Below, piece after piece: positions 25,523 through 32,574 of a DNA stretch of 32,574 nucleotides (position 1 is its first letter; each line of letters opens with the position of its first letter). Source of the stretch: Bacillus canaveralius (GTDB lineage Bacteria; Bacillota; Bacilli; Bacillales; Cytobacillaceae); assembly GCF_002860125.1 (NCBI RefSeq), contig NZ_PGVA01000053.1, positions 1-32,574 on the forward strand. The letters are read 5' to 3'. A program made the position numbers and the translations under genes. Under the pieces are notes generated by a model that did no database searches, had not been told where the DNA came from, and saw only the letters and a program-made list of their open reading frames with translations.

Positions 25523-26893
25523 ATGACAGGTCGCAGACTTGTTATTGCAGGTACAGGAAGCGGTGTAGGAAAAACCACACTGACAATTGGACTGATGTCA
25601 GCTTTACGAAAAAAGGGGTACACGGTTCAAGGTTTTAAATGCGGACCGGACTATATTGACCCGACGTATCATACGGCGGTTACAGGCCGAGTTTCCAGAA
25701 ATGTAGACAGCTGGATGCTGAATCACGAGATGGTAAAAGAGATTGTCAATCGAGGCAGTGATGGTGCGGATATTTCGATCATTGAAGGAGTTATGGGGTT
25801 CTTTGACGGGAAAAACCCAACAAATAACGATGGTACAACAGCTGAAATTAGTATCATTACCAAAAGTCCGGTTGTTCTGGTTGTGAATTGTGCCAGTATG
25901 GCACGAAGCGCAGCGGCGATTGTTAAGGGATTTCAAGCCTTTCTAGATGGAACGAACATAGTCGGTGTAATCGCAAACCGCGTCGGGAGCGAAGGGCATT
26001 TTAAAATTGTGAAAACAGCCATTGAACAGGAGTGCGGGATCGCGGTTCTCGGGTATCTGAAAAGGGATTCCGACATTGCCATCCCGGAGCGTCATTTAGG
26101 CTTAATTCCGTCCGTAGAACGCGGTGAACTGGATCCGTTTTTCGACCAGCTTGGTCATCTAGTGCTTGAAACGGTGGATGTTGAGAAATTGTACGAGTTA
26201 GCGCAAGCACCGCTGCTGGAAATGAGAGAGTCCCAGTTTGGTAGAAGGGATAAACAAACGGTTCGGATTGCGGTGGCACGAGATGCAGCCTTTAATTTCT
26301 ACTATCAAGAAAACTTTGAAATGCTAGAGGCGTTCGGAGCAGAGGTAGTAGAATTCTCCCCATTGCGCGGCGAAATTCTTCCGGACTATGTCGACGGTTT
26401 ATATATCGGCGGAGGTTTTCCAGAGGAATTCGCTAAAGAGCTCGCACACCAAACTGAGGTAAAGAGCTCCATCCAAACAGCGATTGAAAATGGCCTGCCG
26501 ACTTTGGCAGAATGTGGCGGCTTTATGTTTTTAACAGAAGCGCTTGAAACCACCGATGAAAAGAAGTATGAAATGGTAGGTGTTATCCCTGGGATGGTTA
26601 AAATGCAATCAAAGCTTGCAGCATTAGGATATCGTGAAGTAACAGGAGAGCAAGGAAATTTCTTATTTGATGGGAATCTCAAAGCAAAAGGTCATGAGTT
26701 TCATTATTCTACCTTCCACCCGAAAACGAACATTCAATATGCATACCAAACCAAAGGGATGCGCGGCACGAAACAAGAAGGATATATGAAAGGGAACCTG
26801 ATTGCCGGCTATACCCATTTTCATTTTGGCTCATGCCCGGAAATGGTTGAAAATTGGATTAAGCAATGTAAGGAGCATAAAGTAAATGGCTAA
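25523..26893 (+). CDS. cbiA: Cobyrinic acid a,c-diamide synthase CbiA
   Basis: A 456-residue ATP- and glutamine-dependent amidase that amidates side chains a and c. An N-terminal dethiobiotin-synthase-like ATPase has the P-loop GTGSGVGKTT (about residues 10-19) and FKCGPDYIDPTYH. The C-terminal class-I-like glutamine amidotransferase domain has the nucleophile C331 in LAECGGFMFL, and LYIGGGFPEEFA ahead of it. AAAGGGGGCG lies upstream of the ATG; 33 bases separate it from cbiG. Its last 8 bases overlap cobQ. Confidence 0.94.
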   Translation: MTGRRLVIAGTGSGVGKTTLTIGLMSALRKKGYTVQGFKCGPDYIDPTYHTAVTGRVSRNVDSWMLNHEMVKEIVNRGSDGADISIIEGVMGFFDGKNPTNNDGTTAEISIITKSPVVLVVNCASMARSAAAIVKGFQAFLDGTNIVGVIANRVGSEGHFKIVKTAIEQECGIAVLGYLKRDSDIAIPERHLGLIPSVERGELDPFFDQLGHLVLETVDVEKLYELAQAPLLEMRESQFGRRDKQTVRIAVARDAAFNFYYQENFEMLEAFGAEVVEFSPLRGEILPDYVDGLYIGGGFPEEFAKELAHQTEVKSSIQTAIENGLPTLAECGGFMFLTEALETTDEKKYEMVGVIPGMVKMQSKLAALGYREVTGEQGNFLFDGNLKAKGHEFHYSTFHPKTNIQYAYQTKGMRGTKQEGYMKGNLIAGYTHFHFGSCPEMVENWIKQCKEHKVNG

Positions 26894-28403
26894 AGCACTC
26901 CCAATCATGTTTCAAGGTACAAATTCGGATGTCGGGAAGAGTGTGATCGTTACGGCATTTTGCCGTATTTTCACACAGGACGGCCATAAAACCGTTCCAT
27001 TCAAATCCCAGAATATGGCGTTGAATTCCTACATCACAATTGACGGGAAGGAAATAGGAAGAGCACAAGGGGTACAGGCGGAGGCAGCCAAAATTCAGGC
27101 AACGACACATATGAATCCGATCTTAATTAAGCCGAACCGTGATAATGAATCTCAAATCGTTGTCCATGGAAAACCATATAAAAACATGGAAGCTGGAACG
27201 TATAGACAGGAATTTTTTCAAACAGGGATCGAGCTTATTAAGGAGTCCCTGACAGAACTCTCTCAAACCTTTGAACGGATAGTGATTGAAGGGGCCGGTA
27301 GCCCAGCTGAGGTAAATTTGAATGATCGTGAATTAGTGAATATGCGTGTCGCACGGATGGCTAACGCACCGGTTATACTGATCGGTGATATTGAAAAAGG
27401 AGGTGTATTTGCCAGTTTAGTAGGTACCCTTCAGCTAATGGAGCCGGAAGATCGGGACCGGGTGATTGGTGTCATCATTAATAAATTTCGGGGTGATATT
27501 CGTCTATTAGAGTCCGGATTAACTTGGTTTGAAGAATATGCAGGAAAACCTGTTTTAGGTGTCATTCCTTATATGGATCAGTTAAATATCGATGCTGAGG
27601 ATTCCGTTATTTTAAATCAATATACAGCCGCTCAAAATACAGAAAAAGAATTAGATATCGCGGTCATTCAATATCCGAAAATATCCAATTTTACCGATGT
27701 CGATCCATTTTTCGTGGAGCCTGATTGTGATGTCCGTTTTATTAAAAGAAAAGAGCAATTACAGGAACCAGATCTAGTTATTTTGCCTGGAAGTAAAAAT
27801 ACGATAGACGATTTTCTATTTTTAAAGGAAAGCGGCATTGCGGAAAAAATATTGGAATTACATCGCAAGAAAAAATCGGTCATAATCGGAATTTGCGGCG
27901 GGTATCAAATGCTGGGGGAAGACATTAAGGATCCGTACGCGATTGAGTCGCAGCATCAAGCAATCGATGGGCTAGGCTTGCTGCCAATCCGTACGACGAT
28001 TACTAAAGAGAAGACAACCCTATTATCAGAGGGCCGTCTTGCTCTCTATGGAAAAAGCTATCGAGTGACAGGCTATGAAATACATATGGGTGAGACGGAG
28101 CCTACGAGCCAATGTGAAGCACTTATAGAGACAGCTTTTCGACCAGACGGCGGCAAAAGTAAAAATGAACAAGTAATCGGTACCTATTTTCATGGTATTT
28201 TTCATAATGATGCTTTTCGCGAGGACCTGTTGAATCAGCTTCGCCAAACAAAAAGATTAGCGCCGATACACAATCGCATTTCCTTTAATCAATTACGCGA
28301 AGAAGCGTTTGATCGTCTAGCGGACCATGTAAGAGGACATGTAAAACTTGATTTCATTGAGCAAAAAGTATCGGAATTTCAAAAAAGGGGGATAACTCCA
28401 TGA
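26886..28403 (+). CDS. cobQ: Cobyric acid synthase CobQ/CbiP
   Basis: A 505-residue glutamine-dependent synthase that amidates side chains b, d, e and g of adenosylcobyrinic acid a,c-diamide. It has the P-loop-like MFQGTNSDVGKSVIVTAFCR at the start and FKSQNMALNSYIT, then EGAGSPAEVNLNDRELVNM, GDIEKGGVFASLVGT and the amidotransferase nucleophile C337 in GICGGYQMLG. GTYFHGIFHND near the C-terminus carries the catalytic histidine. It overlaps cbiA by 8 bases and cobT by 4. Length is standard. Confidence 0.94.
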   Translation: MAKALPIMFQGTNSDVGKSVIVTAFCRIFTQDGHKTVPFKSQNMALNSYITIDGKEIGRAQGVQAEAAKIQATTHMNPILIKPNRDNESQIVVHGKPYKNMEAGTYRQEFFQTGIELIKESLTELSQTFERIVIEGAGSPAEVNLNDRELVNMRVARMANAPVILIGDIEKGGVFASLVGTLQLMEPEDRDRVIGVIINKFRGDIRLLESGLTWFEEYAGKPVLGVIPYMDQLNIDAEDSVILNQYTAAQNTEKELDIAVIQYPKISNFTDVDPFFVEPDCDVRFIKRKEQLQEPDLVILPGSKNTIDDFLFLKESGIAEKILELHRKKKSVIIGICGGYQMLGEDIKDPYAIESQHQAIDGLGLLPIRTTITKEKTTLLSEGRLALYGKSYRVTGYEIHMGETEPTSQCEALIETAFRPDGGKSKNEQVIGTYFHGIFHNDAFREDLLNQLRQTKRLAPIHNRISFNQLREEAFDRLADHVRGHVKLDFIEQKVSEFQKRGITP

Positions 28404-29440
28404 GTCATTTATTAACGGAAATACCACCATTAGATAAAGAAATCGGCCAAAAAGTGCGGGCGTATATTGATACTCTAACAAAGCCGCTAGGGAGCTTGGG
28501 AAGATTAGAGGGAATGGCGATACAGCTGGCCGAAATGACTTCAGACGAGTTCCCTGTTGTAACACCGCCGGGGGTGATCGTGTTTGCTGCGGATCACGGT
28601 GTTGTAGAAGAAGGAGTATCCGCTTATCCTCAAGAGGTTACCGTACAAATGGTTATGAACTTTTTAAATAGAGGTGCAGCCATTAATGTGTTCAGCAAAC
28701 AAATCGGTGCTGCGTTCGAAGTTGTCGATGTTGGGGTTGCTCAAGATATATGTGCTGATGGTGTTGTGAATCAAAAAGTTCGATATGGTACAGCAAATTT
28801 TTATAAACAAGATGCGATGACAAGAGAAGAAGCAGACAAAGCGATAGCAGTAGGATATGGACGAGCAGAGAAAATGATTCAACAAGGAAGTAAATGCTTG
28901 ATTCTTGGCGAAATGGGAATTGGCAATACAACTGCAAGCAGTGCGGTTTTAGCTGTCTTAAGCGGACAATCGATCGATAAGCTGGTAGGGCGCGGAACAG
29001 GAATCGATTCTGGGGAAATTCCCCATAAGCAAGAGGTAATTGTTCGTGCAATAGAAGCGCGAAAGCCAGACCGAAACGACCCGATTGACGTATTAGCAAA
29101 GGTCGGTGGGCTAGAAATGGCTGCGATTACAGGGGCAATGTTAGCAGGAGCTAGTCATCGTATTCCGATTTTAGTAGATGGCTTTATTTGTACGGTGGCT
29201 GCCCTATTGGCAAAGGAAATTTGCAGCCATGCAAGTGAATACATGATTGTCGGACATCGTTCGGTCGAACCTGGACACGATATAGCCCTTCAGTTATTAG
29301 GGAAGCAGCCAATCCTTGATTTAGGCATGCGCTTAGGAGAAGGAAGCGGAGCGGCGGTTGCGTTTCCGATTTTACAGTCAGCCACGTTAATGCTAAAAGA
29401 AATGGCGACATTTACTTCAGCAGGCATTTCTAAAGAGTAA
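28400..29440 (+). CDS. cobT: Nicotinate-nucleotide:dimethylbenzimidazole phosphoribosyltransferase CobT
   Basis: A 346-residue enzyme that makes alpha-ribazole phosphate from the lower base and nicotinate mononucleotide. Recognisable stretches are TKPLGSLGRLEGMAIQLAE near residue 32, VIVFAADHGVVEEGVSAYP, GEMGIGNTTASSAV, and near the end LGMRLGEGSGAAVAFP, which contains the catalytic glutamate. It starts within the cobQ stop (ATGA). It serves nucleotide-loop assembly, whose later enzymes (CobU, CobS) are not in this window. Confidence 0.94.
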   Translation: MSHLLTEIPPLDKEIGQKVRAYIDTLTKPLGSLGRLEGMAIQLAEMTSDEFPVVTPPGVIVFAADHGVVEEGVSAYPQEVTVQMVMNFLNRGAAINVFSKQIGAAFEVVDVGVAQDICADGVVNQKVRYGTANFYKQDAMTREEADKAIAVGYGRAEKMIQQGSKCLILGEMGIGNTTASSAVLAVLSGQSIDKLVGRGTGIDSGEIPHKQEVIVRAIEARKPDRNDPIDVLAKVGGLEMAAITGAMLAGASHRIPILVDGFICTVAALLAKEICSHASEYMIVGHRSVEPGHDIALQLLGKQPILDLGMRLGEGSGAAVAFPILQSATLMLKEMATFTSAGISKE

Positions 29441-29457
29441 GGGTAAGGAGATAGAAT

Positions 29458-30234
29458 ATGACAAAAGGAAGAGTTTATCTTGTAGGTGCAGGACCGGGAG
29501 ATCCAAAGCTCATCACCGTTTACGGGATGGAATGTATTCAAAAAGCGGATGTCATTTTATATGACCGCTTAGCGAACGAAGCACTGCTCCAGTACGCAAA
29601 GGGCGATGCAGAACTGATTTTTTGCGGGAAACTCCCAGGAAAACACCAATTGATTCAAGAGCAAATTCATGAGCTTTTAGTAGAAAAAGCATCGCATGGA
29701 AAGACAATAACCCGGTTAAAAGGGGGCGATCCTTGTGTATTCGGACGTGTTGGCGAAGAGGCGGAAGTATTGGCTGAACATGGCATACCTTATGAAATAG
29801 TACCTGGAATTACATCAGGAATTGCAGCGCCTGCCTACGCGGGAATTCCAGTTACGCATCGCGATTACGCGTCTTCCTTCGCCATCGTAACTGGTCACGG
29901 CCGTGCAGAAAAGGAAGAAGACCACTTGAATTGGTCAGCGCTGGCGCAAGGTATTGATACGATTGCTTTTTATATGGGCGTTGGGAATTTAAGCTACATC
30001 TGCAAAAAGCTGATTGAGCATGGAAAACGTTCAGATACGCCTGTCGCCATTATTCAATGGGGAACAACTGAACAACAGAAGACAGTAACCGGAACCCTAG
30101 AATCGATTGAAGAAAGAGCAGCAAATGAGCAAATCACGCATCCCGCTATTGTACTTGTCGGAGAAGTGGTGCAATTACGAGAAAAAATAAAATGGTTTGA
30201 AGAAAAAAACAATGCAGCTGTAATGGAGAGATAA
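29458..30234 (+). CDS. cobA: Uroporphyrinogen III C-methyltransferase (SUMT)
   Basis: A 258-residue SAM-dependent methylase that converts uroporphyrinogen III to precorrin-2, the branch-point reaction. Marks are VYLVGAGPGDPKLITVYG at the start, DVILYDRLANEALL, RLKGGDPCVFGRVGEEAE and VPGITSGIAAPAYAGIPVTHR, all diagnostic of SUMT. There is no CysG-type dehydrogenase/ferrochelatase part, so precorrin-2 oxidation must come from another gene. TAAGGAG precedes the ATG, 17 bases after cobT. Confidence 0.93.
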   Translation: MTKGRVYLVGAGPGDPKLITVYGMECIQKADVILYDRLANEALLQYAKGDAELIFCGKLPGKHQLIQEQIHELLVEKASHGKTITRLKGGDPCVFGRVGEEAEVLAEHGIPYEIVPGITSGIAAPAYAGIPVTHRDYASSFAIVTGHGRAEKEEDHLNWSALAQGIDTIAFYMGVGNLSYICKKLIEHGKRSDTPVAIIQWGTTEQQKTVTGTLESIEERAANEQITHPAIVLVGEVVQLREKIKWFEEKNNAAVMER

Positions 30235-30238
30235 GGAT

Positions 30239-30796
30239 ATGGAAGAACAAGCAGAAAACAAAAAGCAGAGCGGACTTGTGTTAGTTTATACGGGTGACGG
30301 AAAAGGGAAAACAACGGCTGCCCTCGGTCTTGCGATCCGTGCAGCAGGTCGGGGAAAACGAGTATTAGTGATTCAATTTATTAAATCTCCGCAAAGAACA
30401 TATGGGGAAAAAATCACGTTTGATAAATTAGGCATCGAAATCTATCAAACGGGAGTCGGCTTTACCTGGACAAAGACTCCAGAGGAACATCGCGAGGCAT
30501 TAAAAGCAGCTTGGACGTTTACGAAAGAAAAGGTACTTTCTGGTCAATATGACGTTGTCATTCTAGATGAACTTAACAATGCACTTGCGATTGAGAAGTT
30601 TCCAATCCATGATGTTCTTCCTTTGCAGGAGGTTATTCATTTGATAAAAAACCGCTCATCGCAAATGCATCTTGTCATTACAGGGCGTTCCGCAAAAGAA
30701 GAAATAATGGCTTGCGCTGATTTAGTTACGGAAATGAAAGCAGTGAAGCATTATTATAATGAAGGAATTCCGGCTGTGAAAGGAATCGAATTTTAA
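30239..30796 (+). CDS. cobO: Corrinoid adenosyltransferase, CobA/CobO/BtuR type
   Basis: A 185-residue ATP:cob(I)alamin adenosyltransferase that attaches the upper 5'-deoxyadenosyl ligand. P-loop GDGKGKTTAALGLAIRAAG (about residues 19-37) is followed by VIQFIKSPQRTYGE and the Walker-B-like VVILDELNNAL, all typical of the BtuR family. It begins four bases after cobA; its final base overlaps the cobD start. It is the last intact gene before the damaged stretch. Confidence 0.93.
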   Translation: MEEQAENKKQSGLVLVYTGDGKGKTTAALGLAIRAAGRGKRVLVIQFIKSPQRTYGEKITFDKLGIEIYQTGVGFTWTKTPEEHREALKAAWTFTKEKVLSGQYDVVILDELNNALAIEKFPIHDVLPLQEVIHLIKNRSSQMHLVITGRSAKEEIMACADLVTEMKAVKHYYNEGIPAVKGIEF

Positions 30797-31233
30797 TGGC
30801 GTGGATTGAAAAATATGGACATGGCGGAGATCTTCTAACAGCTAAGCTGCTTTTTGGACGCGAGTCGAAACAATTGTTGGATTTCAGTGCCAATATCAAT
30901 CCGCTCGGTCCACCCCCTAGAGTGATGGAGAGGCTGCGGGATCAGCTTGATACGATTGTTCATTATCCAGATCCCAGACAGCGATTGTTAAAATAGAAGC
31001 TTGCTGAAAAGAATGCTGTTACACCCGAGCACATTCTAATTGGAAATGGGGCAGCAGAGTGCATGGCCCTAGTCCTTTTAGGCACGACTATGGATTCTAT
31101 TGTTTTGGCATCCAGCCAAAATACTAGCTATCCTATTCATCTTTTTGCAGGCACAGCTACGACTATAGGGAATGCGATCGGATGCTTTGTCTATAAGGCA
31201 ACTTGTGAAGCAGTTAGGAATCAATTAGGCTAA
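30796..31233 (+). pseudogene. cobD: Broken cobD (threonine-phosphate decarboxylase) joined in frame to a CbiZ-like C-terminus
   Basis: One frame of 146 codons, interrupted by TAG at 30994-30996. Codons 1-66 (HGGDLLTAKLLFG, LLDFSANINPLGPPP, VHYPDP) match the N-terminus of CobD, the PLP enzyme making aminopropanol phosphate. After the TAG the same frame continues as CobD (EHILIGNGAAECMALVL) to about codon 94. The following sequence, TTMDSIVLASSQ ... HLFAGTATTIGNAIGCFVYKA, looks instead like the C-terminus of adenosylcobinamide amidohydrolase CbiZ. The PLP-binding lysine region is absent, so no active CobD can be made. A deletion between adjacent cobD and cbiZ genes is the simplest cause. The CobD part is secure; the CbiZ assignment is by pattern and moderately sure. 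Confidence 0.8.
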
Positions 31234-31241
31234 TATACAGG

Positions 31242-31601
31242 ATGCTGTCACATTCAATTTATATTCTTACGGCTTATTTGATTGATCGAATAATTGGTGA
31301 TCCTCGCGCTCTTCCTCATCCGGTAGTGTGGATAGGGAAGTCTATTAGTTTACATCCGAGTCCAAATAGCGGCTATCCTGAGGCCGCAATTGCTGGTGCA
31401 CTTAATATTCAACTTTGGGGCACAAATTTTTATTTCGGAGTTCCTTCTCATCGCGCCAAAATGGGGGAACCGGTTAGACAAATTGAACCAGATGATATTT
31501 TACATACCATTCTAGTGATGAAAACCTCAGCGACAATTTGTGTGTTTCTATTTTTTATTATTTCTTTATTGCTAGGACAATATAATATATTAATTCTGTA
31601 G
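31242..31601 (+). pseudogene. cbiB: Internally deleted cbiB (adenosylcobinamide-phosphate synthase)
   Basis: An uninterrupted 119-codon frame. The first 36 residues (AYLIDRIIGDPRALPHPVVW) are the CbiB/CobD-type N-terminus. At about residue 37 it jumps to the family's C-terminal part (HPSPNSGYPEAAIAGAL, YFGVPSHRAKMGEPVR). Intact CbiB proteins are about 310-320 residues, so roughly 200 codons with several membrane helices have been lost, in frame. CbiB joins aminopropanol (phosphate) to adenosylcobyric acid; this form should be inactive. It starts 9 bases after the broken cobD/cbiZ frame with a weak SD. Confidence 0.85.
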
Positions 31602-31617
31602 AATAGGTGCTTATACA

Positions 31618-32469
31618 ATGAGACTAGGGAAGGGAAATTGTAACGGTACATTTGGGGAACTTGTACAAGGTAAAATAGGTGAACGTCCTTTCTTAATAAC
31701 GCTGCCAATACCAAGTTTAAGAAGTGAGGCTATCTTTATACCGGATCCAACAGGTTCTGAAATTACTGGATTACATTCAAATGTAAAAGCAAAAGAAGCT
31801 TGCCAAAAACTATGTCAGAAGTTTGGTTTGCAAGGAGGCGGCCACCTGCATATTCGTTCAAATATTCCAGTTGGCAAGGGAATGGCAAGCAGTTCAGCTG
31901 ATATCATGGCTGCCATGAAAGCAATTGCACATAGTTATTCTCTGCCTTTGACAGAACCCATGCTTTCTTCGATTGCGATTGAAATCGAGCCTACAGATGG
32001 AGTCATGTATGATGATGTTGTTGCTTATGACTATATAAATGGAGAACTTATTGAAAGCTTTGGTTCCTTACCTCCTTTCCTACTAGTTGGTATTGATGTC
32101 GGAGGAGTGGTTGATACCCTTCAATTTAATCAATTAGCAAAACCATATCATTTCCATGACCAAAATAAATTTACAGAAGCGTATGAGCTTGTAAAGGAAG
32201 GGTTCAGGAAAAGGAACTTATCTTTTATTTGTAAGGCCGCCACAATTAGTGCGCATATAAATCAAAAACTATTACCAAAACCTTATTTTAATGAATTTGA
32301 ACAATTAGCTAATGTATGCCGAGGCGGTCTTGTTATAGCCCATAGTGGAACGGTTTTTGGAATCTTATTAGATAAGAATGAACCTAATATTAAGGAAGTT
32401 TTTTCCTATATATCAAAGCAAATATCAATTTTAGTAAAAAAAAAATATCAAAACATTTTTATACGTTAG
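31618..32469 (+). CDS. pduX: GHMP-family L-threonine kinase, PduX type
   Basis: A 283-residue GHMP kinase that phosphorylates L-threonine to supply CobD. The start MRLGKGNCNGTFGELVQG is typical of PduX. The ATP-binding GHMP motif PVGKGMASSSAD is at residues 84-94, IEPTDGVMYDDVVAYDY follows near residue 125, and IAHSGTVFGILLD lies near the C-terminus. The frame is intact, with a ten-A run at 32436-32445 near the end. The SD is poor (AATAGGTG about 10 bases ahead). Its role in B12 synthesis depends on CobD and CbiB, both broken immediately upstream. Confidence 0.88.
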   Translation: MRLGKGNCNGTFGELVQGKIGERPFLITLPIPSLRSEAIFIPDPTGSEITGLHSNVKAKEACQKLCQKFGLQGGGHLHIRSNIPVGKGMASSSADIMAAMKAIAHSYSLPLTEPMLSSIAIEIEPTDGVMYDDVVAYDYINGELIESFGSLPPFLLVGIDVGGVVDTLQFNQLAKPYHFHDQNKFTEAYELVKEGFRKRNLSFICKAATISAHINQKLLPKPYFNEFEQLANVCRGGLVIAHSGTVFGILLDKNEPNIKEVFSYISKQISILVKKKYQNIFIR

Positions 32470-32486
32470 TAGAGAAAATAATGATT

Positions 32487-32513
32487 AAGAATATTAGTTT
32501 ATTATTCTTTTAT
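32487..32513 (+). terminator. Weak hairpin after pduX, possible operon end
   Basis: AAGAATA pairs with TATTCTT (7 AT-rich pairs) before TTTATC, 18 bases after the pduX stop. The rest of the window (to 32574) shows no gene I can support. Confidence 0.35.
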
Positions 32514-32574
32514 CACTAGCGTTGCACAAAAAATCTATGAAAAAGTCAAGGATGAAAAAATGGAATAAAAATCA

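Noticed and set aside
30994-30996. TAG as a recoded (pyrrolysine-type) codon within CobD
   Set aside because: No PylTSBCD context, the host type does not use it, and the gene is also deleted downstream, so a nonsense mutation is the simpler reading.
32552-32574. Start of a new gene (MKKWNKN) at the window end
   Set aside because: No usable ribosome site spacing and only seven codons visible.

Overview
The window reads as chromosomal DNA of an aerobic, low-to-moderate GC member of the Bacillaceae. Strong AGGAGG-type ribosome binding sites, TTG starts, hairpin-plus-T-run terminators and a cobalamin operon of the type described in Bacillus (Priestia) megaterium (cbiW, a cbiH fused to an Fe-S domain, cbiX, cbiJ-C-D-ET-L-F-G-A) all point there. 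The species cannot be named from the sequence. Every gene I accept is on the + strand. I see no tRNA, rRNA, CRISPR array, insertion sequence or phage gene.

Region 1 (1-2056): the tail of an unknown transcript carrying two similar small hairpins and a terminator, then a single luciferase-like flavin monooxygenase with its own promoter and terminator, then about 470 bases without a convincing gene.

Region 2 (2057-14414), a hydantoin-type catabolic island: a PAS/AAA+ sigma-54 activator is followed by a perfect -24/-12 promoter (TGGCACGCTTCTTGCA, 3889-3904). That promoter drives hyuA-hyuB (ATP-dependent hydantoinase/oxoprolinase subunits) and hyuC (M20-type N-carbamoyl amino acid hydrolase), followed by an NCS1 permease, an Asp/Glu-type hydantoin racemase and a second NCS1 permease. 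Inferred flow: uptake of hydantoin-like compounds, racemisation, ATP-driven ring opening, then release of ammonia, CO2 and an amino acid. The island ends in a decayed M20 deacylase gene (5' truncation plus frameshift).

Region 3 (14415-32574), B12 synthesis: two cobalamin riboswitches in series, each followed by its own intrinsic terminator, precede a tightly packed operon: cbiW, NiCoT-like Co/Ni permease, cbiH60, cbiX (His-rich tail), cbiJ, cbiC, cbiD, cbiET, cbiL, cbiF, cbiG, cbiA, cobQ/cbiP, cobT, cobA, cobO. This is the oxygen-independent (early cobalt insertion) route from uroporphyrinogen III to adenosylcobyric acid, plus alpha-ribazole phosphate formation.

The downstream end of the operon is damaged. 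cobD is cut short by an amber codon and joined in frame to what looks like the C-terminus of cbiZ. cbiB has lost its middle in frame. The GHMP L-threonine kinase gene (pduX-like) next to them is intact. As it stands, the locus should make adenosylcobyric acid but not its aminopropanol linker, unless cobD and cbiB copies exist elsewhere. cobU, cobS and the precorrin-2 dehydrogenase are not in the window.

Most worth checking: the sigma-54 promoter with its TTGCAA dyad, the tandem riboswitches, the cobD-cbiZ and cbiB lesions beside an intact pduX, and the His-rich CbiX.
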